NCBI RefSeq assembly: GCF_002197755.1
Contig: NZ_NHOT01000003.1
Location: 62,001 to 126,000, forward strand
DNA from: Pedobacter sp. AJM
GTDB taxonomy: Bacteria; Bacteroidota; Bacteroidia; Sphingobacteriales; Sphingobacteriaceae
Direction: 5' to 3'
DNA length: 64,000 nt
Both the position numbers and the translations under genes were made by a program. The notes beneath the pieces were generated by a model. It searched no databases. It was not told the DNA's origin and worked only from the letters and a program-made list of their open reading frames with translations. How positions within the stretch are numbered: the first letter of the stretch is position 1; the number at the start of each line of letters is the position of its first letter. Shown piece by piece: positions 28,130 through 36,899 of this stretch.

Positions 28130-29251
28130 ATGATAAATAATTTTCCCCTAACTGTAAAGCGATCAATAGAACTCCTCGGATTGATGGCCGTAGTGACTGT
28201 GATGGTCATTGCAAAAGATATTATTATGCCCATGCTCATGGCATTTTTCATCAGCATTATGCTGCTTCCTGTATACCGTTTCCTGAAAAGAAAAAAGGTA
28301 CCTGAAACTTTAGCTATTGTTTTACCTATCCTTCTGGTGGCCCTGTTTGTAGCCCTGATTGTATGGTTTTTCTCCAACCAGATTGGAATTTTGGCGAAAG
28401 ATTTCCCGCAGATTAAAGCCAATGTAACACAGCACATCAATTCGTTAAGCGATTGGGTGAGCAGAATCACGCACTATAATGATAAACAGCAAAAGGCTTT
28501 TATTCAGGATAAAAGCGATGACCTGATGAACATGGGTACCTCTTTGGCAGGTGGTGCAGCTGTTACCTTAAGTGGGGTCTTTGTTTTCATCGGGCTATTG
28601 CCGATTTATATTTATTTAATGCTTTTTTACAAGGATATTTTACTGAGATTTATTTTCATGTGGTTCAAAAATGATGACCACCCTAAAGTGAAGGAAGCCA
28701 TTTATGAAACGGAATCCATCATCAAGAGTTACCTGATCGGGCTATTGATCCAGATTACCTATATGACCGTATTATTGGGCGGAATATTAATGTTGATCGG
28801 TATTAAGCACGCTTTGTTAATCGGGGTAATATTTGCCATTCTGAACCTGATCCCATATGTGGGTGCCTTGCTCGGAAACCTGATTGGTGTATTGTTAACG
28901 CTGACTTCATCTCAGGAATTATGGCCGGTTATCACGGTCTTAGGTGTTATTGCTTTTGTTCAGTTCCTTGATAATAATATCCTGATGCCAAGAATTGTAG
29001 GATCGAAAGTAAAGATCAATGCACTCTTTGCCATTCTCGGGGTATTTATCGGTGGAAGCATTGCCGGCGTGTCCGGAATGTTCCTCGCACTCCCGATTGT
29101 AGCGGTATTGAAAATCGTGTTCGACCGTACCGAATCTTTCAAACAATGGGGTGTACTATTAGGTGATGAACGCCCTTCGAGAAGCCCGATGACATTCCCT
29201 GCTTTTAGAAAAAAGAAAAATATAGAAACCCGGTCCGGTACAGAAAAATAA
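28130..29251 (+). CDS. AI-2E/PerM-family membrane permease
   Basis: From ATG at 28130 the product has 373 residues; a GTG ten codons upstream is a weaker alternative. Layout is typical of the PF01594 family: two membrane helices at the N-terminus (Val-Thr-Val-Met-Val-Ile, then Met-Ala-Phe-Phe-Ile-Ser-Ile-Met-Leu), a soluble stretch about 85-135, then five to six helices including Asn-Leu-Ile-Pro-Tyr-Val-Gly-Ala and the conserved Val-Gly-Ser-Lys-Val block. Members move small solutes, quorum signals or ions; the substrate here is not evident. It precedes a small lipoprotein gene by 19 bp. Confidence 0.92.
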   Translation: MINNFPLTVKRSIELLGLMAVVTVMVIAKDIIMPMLMAFFISIMLLPVYRFLKRKKVPETLAIVLPILLVALFVALIVWFFSNQIGILAKDFPQIKANVTQHINSLSDWVSRITHYNDKQQKAFIQDKSDDLMNMGTSLAGGAAVTLSGVFVFIGLLPIYIYLMLFYKDILLRFIFMWFKNDDHPKVKEAIYETESIIKSYLIGLLIQITYMTVLLGGILMLIGIKHALLIGVIFAILNLIPYVGALLGNLIGVLLTLTSSQELWPVITVLGVIAFVQFLDNNILMPRIVGSKVKINALFAILGVFIGGSIAGVSGMFLALPIVAVLKIVFDRTESFKQWGVLLGDERPSRSPMTFPAFRKKKNIETRSGTEK

Positions 29252-29270
29252 CATCCTTTATGATAACTTT

Positions 29271-29795
29271 ATGAAAAAAATAAGCCTGATCATCGCGTGC
29301 TGCAGCATTTTATTTTCTGCCTGTAACAGCGACAAAAAGAAAGAAGCGGCCGGCGGCCAGCAAGACACCACATTGGTGCCTGAAGCCGCAGTGCAGAAAA
29401 AGACCGATCCTATTACAGGAAAATTATCGGTAATTGGTGAACCTAAACTTGGCGGACCGATAAATATGCGTTTTTCAGTGTACAATAACTCGGATACTGT
29501 TGCCAAATTTTGCATCTGGCATACACCTTTTGAAAAATTATCCAGTAAATACCTGGATGTGAACTTAGAAGACTATACTCCTGTTGATTATAAGGGTGCC
29601 ATGGCAAAACGAATGATGCCACCACCGGCAGACAGTTACCGGAAATTAAATGCCGGCGACAGTACCAGTGCAGATTTTAACCTGGCAGATGCTTATCACA
29701 TCACCAAAGCCGGAAATTATACCATTAAATACAATTCAGCTACTGTGAGTGGAATTGTAATGACTGACAGTTTAAAAATTTATGTAGGACATTAA
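29271..29795 (+). CDS. Lipoprotein with protease-associated beta-sandwich-like domain
   Basis: A 174-residue lipoprotein (Phe-Ser-Ala-Cys, Cys18) with a short charged linker. Residues about 50-170 show the pattern Tyr-Lys-Gly-Ala-Met-Ala-Lys-Arg, Pro-Pro, Leu-Asn-Ala-Gly-Asp-Ser, Asp-Leu-Ala-Asp-Ala-Tyr, and Ala-Gly-Asn-Tyr-Thr-Ile-Lys-Tyr. This closely resembles the beta-sandwich domain found N-terminal to M35/peptidyl-Lys metallopeptidases. No peptidase domain or zinc motif follows, so if the fold is right this is the accessory domain alone, possibly an inhibitor or binding module in the periplasm. The link to the permease 19 bp upstream may be only transcriptional. Confidence 0.75.
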   Translation: MKKISLIIACCSILFSACNSDKKKEAAGGQQDTTLVPEAAVQKKTDPITGKLSVIGEPKLGGPINMRFSVYNNSDTVAKFCIWHTPFEKLSSKYLDVNLEDYTPVDYKGAMAKRMMPPPADSYRKLNAGDSTSADFNLADAYHITKAGNYTIKYNSATVSGIVMTDSLKIYVGH

Positions 29796-29814
29796 CCTGA
29801 TTTTATTGAATGCA

Positions 29815-29856
29815 ATCAAAAAGCATCGTTGTTGAATACTAGCGGTGCTTTTTGAT
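29815..29856. terminator. Bidirectional terminator between convergent genes
   Basis: ATCAAAAAGCATCG (29815-29828) pairs with CGGTGCTTTTTGAT (29843-29856) with one G.T wobble, between the lipoprotein gene and the minus-strand AlkA gene. T runs flank it on both sides. Confidence 0.8.
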
Positions 29857-30510
29857 TTAGCGTTTAGCTATCGCACCCTTGATCTTTCGTTCTTCCAGGT
29901 AAAAGTGCCACAATATCATGACGGCTATGGTTCGGTAGGGCTTCCACTGTGTGGCTATAGCAGAAAGTTCCTCCTTACTCGTATCTTTTGGTAAGTTCTT
30001 CAGGTTTTTAAGGGCATTCACGGCAGCAAGGTCACCCAATGGAAAAATATCACTATGGTGTAAGATAAATAATAAGTAAATATCTACTGTCCAATCTCCC
30101 ACACCCTTCACCCTTTTAAGCTGCAGTCGGATTTCATCTGCAGAAAGTGATGCCAATATCGCTAAGGAGAGTTCTCCGTTAATGATCTTTTGTGCCAGAT
30201 CCCGAACGTAAACGGTTTTCTGTCGACTGAAATAGCAAGCTTTGAGTTCTTCATCAGTAAGCCTGAGGAAGGCCACAGGATCGATTTCTCCGATTTTAGC
30301 CTTCAGTTTATTCAGGGCGGCAAGTGCCGATGCCAGTGAAACCTGTTGTTCCAGAATAATATGAACCAGTGATTCGAAAGTATTAGCCCTAGACCAGAAT
30401 GGTGGATAGCCATATTTCATCAGAACATGATTAAGATCAGGATCTTGTGCCGCTAATGTATTGCAAAGCGCATGATAGTTGTCGATGTCAAAAACTTTAA
30501 ATCCGGGCAT
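29857..30510 (-). CDS. alkA: DNA-3-methyladenine glycosylase II (AlkA type)
   Basis: A 217-residue HhH-GPD glycosylase. The helix-hairpin-helix is Leu-Lys-Arg-Val-Lys-Gly-Val-Gly-Asp-Trp-Thr (131-141), and the catalytic aspartate is Asp160 in Pro-Leu-Gly-Asp-Leu-Ala. It excises alkylated bases such as 3-methyladenine from DNA. It is the short form, lacking the N-terminal TBP-like and Ada domains. The start codon is immediately next to the stop of the upstream TSUP permease gene, so the two are cotranscribed, although their roles look unrelated. Confidence 0.93.
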   Translation of the reverse strand: MPGFKVFDIDNYHALCNTLAAQDPDLNHVLMKYGYPPFWSRANTFESLVHIILEQQVSLASALAALNKLKAKIGEIDPVAFLRLTDEELKACYFSRQKTVYVRDLAQKIINGELSLAILASLSADEIRLQLKRVKGVGDWTVDIYLLFILHHSDIFPLGDLAAVNALKNLKNLPKDTSKEELSAIATQWKPYRTIAVMILWHFYLEERKIKGAIAKR

Positions 30511-31275
30511 TTACTTTAATAAAATATCATAAGCAAATCTCAGGATTGTTCCGAAAACAACGATGAGAAAAAAGACCCTAACAAACTTATTGCCTTTAAG
30601 TAAGGCCAAACGCGTGCCGAAATATGCACCTGACACGTTAAAAAGTGCCATGGGCAATGCATATTCGTAAAGGATATGTCCGGAATAACTGAAATAAATA
30701 ATCGCCGCTAAATTGGTAGCCATATTTACAATCTTGGCATGTGCACTGGCACCGACAAAGTCAAATCCTAATGTAGCAATAAAAACCAAAATCAAAAAAG
30801 AGCCTGTACCCGGACCAATTAAACCATCGTAAAAGCCAATAACCAAGCCGAATAGCGCAGCCATGAATACCTGCTTTTTTACAGCATGATTTTTTTCCTG
30901 ATGAATGCCAAATTGCTTATTGAAATAAGTGTAAAGCGCAACCATTATCAGCACGACCAGAATGACAGGCTTGATCACCGCATTATCAATACGGCTCACC
31001 AGAAAAGCACCGTAAAGCGCTGCAATAAATGCCATGATCGCACATATTGCCAATACTTTAAAATTGAATTTAACGTGTTTGGAATATTTGAAGGCCGCTA
31101 AGGTGGTACCAGCGAGGGAAGGAATTTTAGTGGTTCCTAATAAGGTGGCAACAGGATAATGTGGTAAAATGAGTAAGGTGGCAGGGGTTTGCAATAAGCC
31201 TCCGCCACCTACAATAGCATCTATAAAACCTGCGGCAAAAGCAACGAGGCAAAGTAAAATCAGTTCATTTATCAA
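30511..31275 (-). CDS. TSUP (TauE/SafE) family permease
   Basis: A 254-residue polytopic membrane protein with the family repeat: Ala-Gly-Phe-Ile-Asp-Ala-Ile-Val-Gly-Gly-Gly-Gly-Leu-Leu-Gln-Thr-Pro at residues 15-31, and the second-half counterpart Gly-Phe-Tyr-Asp-Gly-Leu-Ile-Gly-Pro-Gly-Thr-Gly-Ser-Phe near 145-158. Seven to eight membrane helices are predicted. Members export or import sulfite, sulfonates or other organic anions; the substrate cannot be told here. Confidence 0.94.
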   Translation of the reverse strand: MINELILLCLVAFAAGFIDAIVGGGGLLQTPATLLILPHYPVATLLGTTKIPSLAGTTLAAFKYSKHVKFNFKVLAICAIMAFIAALYGAFLVSRIDNAVIKPVILVVLIMVALYTYFNKQFGIHQEKNHAVKKQVFMAALFGLVIGFYDGLIGPGTGSFLILVFIATLGFDFVGASAHAKIVNMATNLAAIIYFSYSGHILYEYALPMALFNVSGAYFGTRLALLKGNKFVRVFFLIVVFGTILRFAYDILLK

Positions 31276-31405
31276 GAAATATCTTTTTTTTGATCAACAC
31301 CTTTATGTTCTGTTCTCCCTTTCTCTACTCCTTGTTATCTATTTTGCGATCTCCCGTTTTGCGATTCTTCACTTCCTATTCAGGATTCCCAATTCAATAC
31401 TCGCC

Positions 31406-33178
31406 CTACATCCGCTCCGGTGAGGTAATGCCTAAAATAAGCATTCCGGCAAAAATCACATCGGCCGTTTTTTTGCAAAGGTTTAATCGGAACTGTTTGG
31501 TATCGCCCGCTTCCGTTTTTACAATCGGCGGAACATCATGGTAGAACTTATTGAAAAGTTTAGCCAACTCGTATAAGTAATTCGCTAAACTCGCCGGACT
31601 GTATGCTTTGGCTGCAATGGCAATTTCTGAAGGATATTTAGCCAGTTGTAAAATCATTTCCAGTTCTATAGGCAATAAATCGCCTGGTCTTAAATTGCTG
31701 ATTTCAGACTGATATTCCGCTTTGCTCAATAAAGACTTAATCCTGGCATGTGTATATTGGATAAAAGGCCCGGTATTCCCCTGAAAGTCAATACTCTCTG
31801 CAGGATTAAACAACAAGCGTTTTTTGGGTTCTACCTTTAGCAAAAAGTATTTCAGTGCGCCTAAACCAATATTTTTATACAGTTCTGCCTTATCTTCTTC
31901 CGGAAAATCACTGGTTTTACCCAGTTCTTCTGTTTTTTCACGGGCTGTGGTAATCATACTCTCAATTAACTCATCTGCATCCACCACTGTTCCTTCCCGG
32001 CTTTTCATCTTTCCGTTTGGCAAATCCACCATCCCGTAAGATAAATGGTATAAACCCTTCGCCCAGCTTTTCCCTAATTTTTCGAGAATTAAAAACAATA
32101 CTTTAAAATGGTAATCCTGCTCATTCCCCACCACATAAATCGACTCATCCATATTGAAATCGTCATGCTTCATTTCGGCAGTACCTAAATCCTGGGTGAT
32201 GTAAACTGAAGTGCCGTCAGCACGCAAGACCAGTTTTTCATCCAGGCCGTCTGCAGTTAAATCAATCCAAACCGAACCATCTTCTTTTTTAAAGAAAACA
32301 CCTTTCGCCAGGCCTTCATCAACTGTATCTTTACCCAACAAATACGTGTTACTTTCATAATAGAACTTATCAAAATCAACGCCCAGGTTTTGATAAGTGA
32401 CATTAAAGCCGGCATAAACCCACTCATTCATGGTTTTCCAGAGTGAAACGACAGCCTCATCCCCCTGCTCCCAGGCCAGCAACATTCGCTGCGCTTCTTT
32501 AATTAAAGGCGCATTTTTCTTTGCTACTTCTTCGGTTTCGCCTTCAGCCTTTAAAGCTTCGATTTCCTTTTTAAACTCCTGATCAAAAATCACATAGTAT
32601 TTGCCCACCAGGTGATCACCTTTTAAGCCTGAACTTTCTGGTGTTTCACCATTGCCCCATTTTTGCCAGGCCAGCATTGATTTACAGATGTGAATTCCAC
32701 GGTCATTGACCAGGTTAACTTTTACCACATCATAACCATAAGCCTTGAGTAATTCAGAAACTGAATAACCCAATAAATTATTACGTACATGCCCCAGGTG
32801 AAGTGGTTTATTGGTATTTGGCGAAGAATACTCCACCATTACTTTTTTCCCATTCGACGGAAATACACCAAAATCAGCCGCTAAAATTTCTTCATTAAAC
32901 TGGTTTAAAAAATAGCTTTCTGCAATACTTAAATTTAGAAAGCCTTTAACCACATTGAATGTAGTGACATTTTCAACATTAGTTACTAGATATTCGCCAA
33001 TTTCATTAGCCGTTTGCTCCGGCGATTTTTTAGAAAGTTTGGTTATCGGAAAAACCACAATCGTAACCTGTCCTTCAAATTCTTTACGCGTTTCCTGTAT
33101 ATTGATCACACTTTCAGCAACTTCTTCCTGATAAAGTGCAAGAATAGCTTTCTGTGTTTCGGTAATAATAAAATTCAT
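31406..33178 (-). CDS. argS: Arginyl-tRNA synthetase
   Basis: A 590-residue class I synthetase. The start at 33178 (Met-Asn-Phe-Ile-Ile-Thr-Glu) is preferred over an in-frame ATG 18 codons earlier, which lies in repeat-like intergenic sequence. The HIGH motif is His-Leu-Gly-His at 127-130 after Glu-Tyr-Ser-Ser-Pro-Asn-Thr-Asn-Lys-Pro-Leu. The KMSKS-equivalent Lys-Met-Lys-Ser is followed by Arg-Glu-Gly. The anticodon-binding C-terminus ends Gly-Ile-Thr-Ser-Pro-Glu-Arg-Met as in other ArgRS. It charges tRNA-Arg in the cytosol. It is divergent from arginine-degrading enzymes. Confidence 0.98.
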   Translation of the reverse strand: MNFIITETQKAILALYQEEVAESVINIQETRKEFEGQVTIVVFPITKLSKKSPEQTANEIGEYLVTNVENVTTFNVVKGFLNLSIAESYFLNQFNEEILAADFGVFPSNGKKVMVEYSSPNTNKPLHLGHVRNNLLGYSVSELLKAYGYDVVKVNLVNDRGIHICKSMLAWQKWGNGETPESSGLKGDHLVGKYYVIFDQEFKKEIEALKAEGETEEVAKKNAPLIKEAQRMLLAWEQGDEAVVSLWKTMNEWVYAGFNVTYQNLGVDFDKFYYESNTYLLGKDTVDEGLAKGVFFKKEDGSVWIDLTADGLDEKLVLRADGTSVYITQDLGTAEMKHDDFNMDESIYVVGNEQDYHFKVLFLILEKLGKSWAKGLYHLSYGMVDLPNGKMKSREGTVVDADELIESMITTAREKTEELGKTSDFPEEDKAELYKNIGLGALKYFLLKVEPKKRLLFNPAESIDFQGNTGPFIQYTHARIKSLLSKAEYQSEISNLRPGDLLPIELEMILQLAKYPSEIAIAAKAYSPASLANYLYELAKLFNKFYHDVPPIVKTEAGDTKQFRLNLCKKTADVIFAGMLILGITSPERM

Positions 33179-33349
33179 GGCGTAAAAATAAGAAAAAAGT
33201 CCGAAGTCGGGAGTGAGAAGTCTGAAGTTCAATTGCAGATTAAATTGTCGCGGAGAGACCCAGACAGAAACACCCGGGCGATTAAAATAAAGCTAAAGCG
33301 AGCCATCATCCTGATACCCGATACTTACTACTTGATACTGCTCTAAAAC

Positions 33350-33379
33350 TTGATACTATTCTAAAATTAAATAGATTTG
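33350..33379 (+). promoter_or_regulatory. Promoter of the arginine deiminase-like gene
   Basis: TTG at 33350-33352, 19 bp, then TAGATTTG at 33372-33379, an exact -7 element, 18 bp before the ATG at 33398. The -33 lies in the second copy of an 18-bp near-tandem repeat (33331-33348 and 33349-33366, CTTGATACTxxTCTAAAA). Confidence 0.7.
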
Positions 33380-33397
33380 CAATAACTAACTTATTTT

Positions 33398-34843
33398 ATG
33401 AGCGAGCAGCATCTGAATTTTAAAGTAAATGTAACTACCGAAATCGGTCGGTTACGCAAATTATTAATCCATAGTCCGGATAGTGGCCTTGGCAAAGTGG
33501 TGCCTTCAAAAGCACAAGACTGGCTTTTTGAAGATATTGTACACCTGGATACCATCCGTAAGGGTGAATACGACTACTATATTAAGCTATTGATGTACTT
33601 CCTTGATCCTGAAAAAATCAAAGGAAAACTCGCCCAGATTGATTCGGAGGAAGGAAACCGAAATTTCTACAAGCCCAATCACGCTGATTTTCACCATTCA
33701 GACTCGGTAATAGAAATTCAGAACTTGCTGAGCGAAATGCTGGAAAATGAATCTATCCGTAAAAAATTAGTTGCTGCTGTATGTGCCATTGAAGGATGTA
33801 CGTATAAAGTTCAGATCGAGTTGAGTAATACTGATCCCAAAGAACTTGCCGAAATTCTTATTTCGGGAACACTGGCCAATGATACCATGATTTTTGCACC
33901 TATTCCCAACTTAATTTTTACCAGGGATGTGGGTACTACCATTAACAATTACATTTTATTAAATAAGCCGGCAAAAAAGGCACGTGTTCGCGAAACGCTT
34001 TTAATGCGTTATATTTTCTTCAACCATCCACTGTTTACTGATTATCAGAACAATGTATTGGAAATCCCGGATGTAACCATGCACTTCCTGCGTCCGGGTG
34101 ATGAACCTGCGTTTAGCACCACTTTAGAAGGTGGAGATGTGATGATGGTGAGTCCGAACCATGTGTTAATTGGTTGCAGCGAAAGAACTTCAGAGCATGG
34201 CGCCAATGAAGCCATAAAATTATTATTCGACAATGATGTGGTAGAGAAAGTGACGGTAGTTAAAATCCCGAGCAAGCGTGACTATATGCACCTGGATACG
34301 GTTTTTACGCAGGTTAAACGCAATACCTGGGTGATTTTAAATTCTATTGCCCATTCACCAAAATACAATCCTTACGAGCCGATCAACTTCTTAAAGGAAC
34401 CTGAAAAATCAGAAGCGACAACTGCCATTCAGTTTACCAAAGCTAATCCACAGGCACCCAAACATTTTGAGCACGTGGAAGCTTTGCTTAACGACATCAG
34501 TCAGAATGATTTAAAAAGCACGGAACCTACCAAAATCATTTATAGTGGAAATAACCAGTTTCCTTATGATTCAAGAGAGCAATGGACCGACTCCTGTAAC
34601 CTCCTGGCCATTAAGGAAGGCGTGGTTTTGGGCTATGACAGAAATGATAAAACTGTTGAAGCATTTAAAGCTGCAGGATTTGATGTGATAGATGTGAAAG
34701 ATCTGATTCAGGATTTGGAAAGTGGTAAGGCAAATGCAGAAACCATTACCGATACGTTAATTTTAATGCCATCGGCAGAACTATCCCGTGCCCGTGGAGG
34801 TTTTCATTGTATGAGTTTACCAATATGGAGAGATAATCTTTAA
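33398..34843 (+). CDS. Arginine deiminase-family amidinohydrolase
   Basis: A 481-residue guanidino-modifying enzyme. The catalytic set of the family is visible: Phe-Thr-Arg-Asp near residue 173, Leu-Glu-Gly-Gly-Asp near 245, Met-His-Leu-Asp-Thr-Val near 300, and the nucleophile Cys471 in Gly-Gly-Phe-His-Cys-Met-Ser-Leu-Pro. It should convert arginine to citrulline and ammonia in the cytosol. It is about 70 residues longer than classical ArcA, with an insertion in the N-terminal half, a form seen in Bacteroidota. No carbamate kinase or ornithine carbamoyltransferase is nearby; a citrulline hydrolase follows instead. Confidence 0.85.
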   Translation: MSEQHLNFKVNVTTEIGRLRKLLIHSPDSGLGKVVPSKAQDWLFEDIVHLDTIRKGEYDYYIKLLMYFLDPEKIKGKLAQIDSEEGNRNFYKPNHADFHHSDSVIEIQNLLSEMLENESIRKKLVAAVCAIEGCTYKVQIELSNTDPKELAEILISGTLANDTMIFAPIPNLIFTRDVGTTINNYILLNKPAKKARVRETLLMRYIFFNHPLFTDYQNNVLEIPDVTMHFLRPGDEPAFSTTLEGGDVMMVSPNHVLIGCSERTSEHGANEAIKLLFDNDVVEKVTVVKIPSKRDYMHLDTVFTQVKRNTWVILNSIAHSPKYNPYEPINFLKEPEKSEATTAIQFTKANPQAPKHFEHVEALLNDISQNDLKSTEPTKIIYSGNNQFPYDSREQWTDSCNLLAIKEGVVLGYDRNDKTVEAFKAAGFDVIDVKDLIQDLESGKANAETITDTLILMPSAELSRARGGFHCMSLPIWRDNL

Positions 34844-35046
34844 GATAAAGGAGCAAAGAGCGAGGATAAAGCAATAAGGCCAGAACGAAATGCTGGCTTC
34901 GCTTTGTCTATCAAAAGCAGCAAAGCAAATCGTTGTTCGCAGAGATACAAGCTTGAGCTTAGTACGATTTATAAAAAGTTTATTAGTGATTTGCTTTAAC
35001 AATAAACTATTGACTAATGAACTGCTGAACCATTAACTATTGACTA

Positions 35047-35961
35047 ATGAACCAAATAACCAAGCATCTTTTAATGATCCGACCGGTTGATTTCAAATTT
35101 AACGAGCAAACGGCAGGCAATAATAAATTTCAGGTAGCATCAGGCCAAAGTGATGTACAAAGTCTGGCTTTGAATGAATTTGATGGATTTGTGGATCTGT
35201 TGAGGAAAAACGACGTAGATGTTACTGTAGTTGACGACACTTTACAACCGGAAACACCTGATTCCATTTTCCCGAATAACTGGGTGTCTTTTCATGATGA
35301 TGGTTCGGTATACCTCTACCCTATGTTTTCAGAAAACCGCAGACTGGAGCGTAGAAAGGAAATACTGGACGGATTGAAAGAGAAATTCGAAGTGAATCAT
35401 GTGAGCGATTTAAGCTTTTATGAAACCCAATATGCCTTTTTAGAAGGTACAGGAAGCATGGTACTGGATCGCGTAAATAAAATAGCCTATGCCTGTTTAA
35501 GTGTACGTACCGACCAGGAAGTACTAGATAACTTCTGCCTGTTAACAGGATATGAATCCGTTTCTTTCCAGGCGGTTGACAGTACCAATTTTCCGATTTA
35601 CCATACCAATGTGATGATGTGTATTGGAGATCAGTTTGCTGTAATTTGTTTAGATGCTATTCCAAATCAAGAAGAAAGATTAGCTGTTACCTTGAGCCTG
35701 AACAGCACAGGAAAACAAATAATTGAAATAACTTTAGATCAGATGAATCACTTCGCCGGCAATATGCTGCAAGTTGCTAACCAAAGCGGAGAAAGTTTAT
35801 TGGTGATGTCCGAGCAAGCTTATTTATCTTTAACTGCAGATCAAATCAATATTTTAGAAAAATATGCCAGAATAATTTGCGCCCCACTTTATACCATCGA
35901 AAAAAATGGAGGCGGCAGTGCAAGGTGTATGCTGGCAGAGATTCACTTGCCCGAAAGGTAA
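35047..35961 (+). CDS. ctlX: Citrulline hydrolase-like amidinotransferase-fold protein (CtlX)
   Basis: A 304-residue GME-superfamily enzyme. Motifs: Ile-Arg-Pro-Val-Asp-Phe near residue 11, Phe-Pro-Asn-Asn-Trp-Val near 77, Leu-Glu-Gly-Thr-Gly-Ser-Met near 138, His-Thr-Asn-Val-Met-Met near 186, and nucleophile Cys294 in Gly-Gly-Gly-Ser-Ala-Arg-Cys-Met-Leu-Ala-Glu. This matches CtlX, which hydrolyses citrulline to ornithine, CO2 and ammonia. Following the deiminase-like gene by 203 bp, it would complete arginine to ornithine without ATP recovery. The start codon lies inside the second copy of an 18-bp direct repeat (35005-35022 and 35035-35052). Confidence 0.85.
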   Translation: MNQITKHLLMIRPVDFKFNEQTAGNNKFQVASGQSDVQSLALNEFDGFVDLLRKNDVDVTVVDDTLQPETPDSIFPNNWVSFHDDGSVYLYPMFSENRRLERRKEILDGLKEKFEVNHVSDLSFYETQYAFLEGTGSMVLDRVNKIAYACLSVRTDQEVLDNFCLLTGYESVSFQAVDSTNFPIYHTNVMMCIGDQFAVICLDAIPNQEERLAVTLSLNSTGKQIIEITLDQMNHFAGNMLQVANQSGESLLVMSEQAYLSLTADQINILEKYARIICAPLYTIEKNGGGSARCMLAEIHLPER

Positions 35962-36058
35962 AACTTTTTTGGAAATCAGGCAGCTTCAGGTCATTCCATC
36001 TAAACAAACTATATAACACGTTTTAAAAGACTTTATTATTTGCTCCTGCTGATTTCGG

Positions 36059-36099
36059 AGATTTACGCAGAGAAACCGCTCTCTTATCTGCGTAAATCT
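36059..36099. repeat. Solo hairpin related to the 115-bp array
   Basis: AGATTTACGCAGA (36059-36071) and TCTGCGTAAATCT (36087-36099) form a perfect 13-bp inverted repeat with a 15-nt spacer. The core ATTTACGCAGA/TCTGCG is the same as the inner stem in each unit of the tandem array at 37294-37918, so this looks like a single diverged member of the same repeat family. It may also act as the terminator of the citrulline hydrolase gene. Confidence 0.7.
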
Positions 36100-36240
36100 T
36101 GAATTTATGGGCTATTCTTTCCTTTGCATAGAACTTAACGTTCTTTGTGATCAAATTAATTCACGAATCACATTCACGATAGCTACGTCATTATTTATTC
36201 CGAATAGTTTTAGTATTTTCGCGAAAAATCTAATATCAAT

Positions 36241-36819
36241 ATGTCTTTAGTACAAGAATTACAAGCGCGATCAGGTAACAAATGTGAATTGTGCAATCAG
36301 GAAAATGCTTTAAACATTTACGAAGTGCCCCCAACGAGCAATGCAAATAGCGATAATAGCATTTTAGTTTGTAAAACCTGTCTGGATCAGATTGAAAAAA
36401 CAGAGCAACTTGATGCCAATCACTGGAAAATACTAACTGAAACCATGTGGTCTGAGTTTCCTCCTGTACAGGTAATGGCCTGGAGGATGTTAAGCCGATT
36501 GAGAAATGAAGGCTGGGCATCAGATAGTTTAGATATCCTATATCTTGATGAAGAGACCCTGGAATGGGCAAAGAAAACAGGCGATCACGAATCAGATGGA
36601 ACGGTAGCATTTCATCAGGACAGCAACGGTACCCGCTTACATGAAGGTGATACGGTGGTATTGGTTAAAACGCTGGATGTAAAGGGATCAACAATAAGTG
36701 CTAAATTAGGGACCGTAGTTAAAAATATTCGCCTGGTTCACGACAATACCGAACAAATTGAAGGTAAAGTAGAAGGCCAAACCATCGTCATTCTGACAAA
36801 ATACCTGAGAAAGGGATAA
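36241..36819 (+). CDS. PhnA domain-containing protein
   Basis: A 192-residue protein with an N-terminal zinc ribbon (Cys-Glu-Leu-Cys at about 15-18, Cys-Lys-Thr-Cys at about 43-46) and a C-terminal SH3-like PhnA domain starting near residue 115 (Leu-His-Glu-Gly-Asp-Thr-Val-Val-Leu-Val-Lys-Thr-Leu-Asp-Val-Lys-Gly) and ending Lys-Tyr-Leu-Arg-Lys-Gly. Despite the name, the family is not part of the phosphonate C-P lyase; its true role is unclear. A 12-bp perfect palindrome (TTTTCGCGAAAA, 36216-36227) lies 13 bp before the start and may be an operator. Confidence 0.92.
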   Translation: MSLVQELQARSGNKCELCNQENALNIYEVPPTSNANSDNSILVCKTCLDQIEKTEQLDANHWKILTETMWSEFPPVQVMAWRMLSRLRNEGWASDSLDILYLDEETLEWAKKTGDHESDGTVAFHQDSNGTRLHEGDTVVLVKTLDVKGSTISAKLGTVVKNIRLVHDNTEQIEGKVEGQTIVILTKYLRKG

Positions 36820-36836
36820 ATTTAATTGTTATGCTG

Positions 36837-36878
36837 AGCTTGTCGAAGAACATTCACAGAAAGGTGTTTCGACAAGCT
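36837..36878. repeat. Intergenic inverted repeat after phnA-like gene
   Basis: AGCTTGTCGAA (36837-36847) pairs with TTCGACAAGCT (36868-36878) over a 20-nt spacer. The sentence-like form (ATGCTGAGCTTGTCGAAG) resembles a dispersed repeat common between genes in this group of bacteria. It could end transcription of both the PhnA gene and the minus-strand gene at 36900. Confidence 0.6.
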
Positions 36879-36899
36879 GCATTTGACAGGATATATAAT

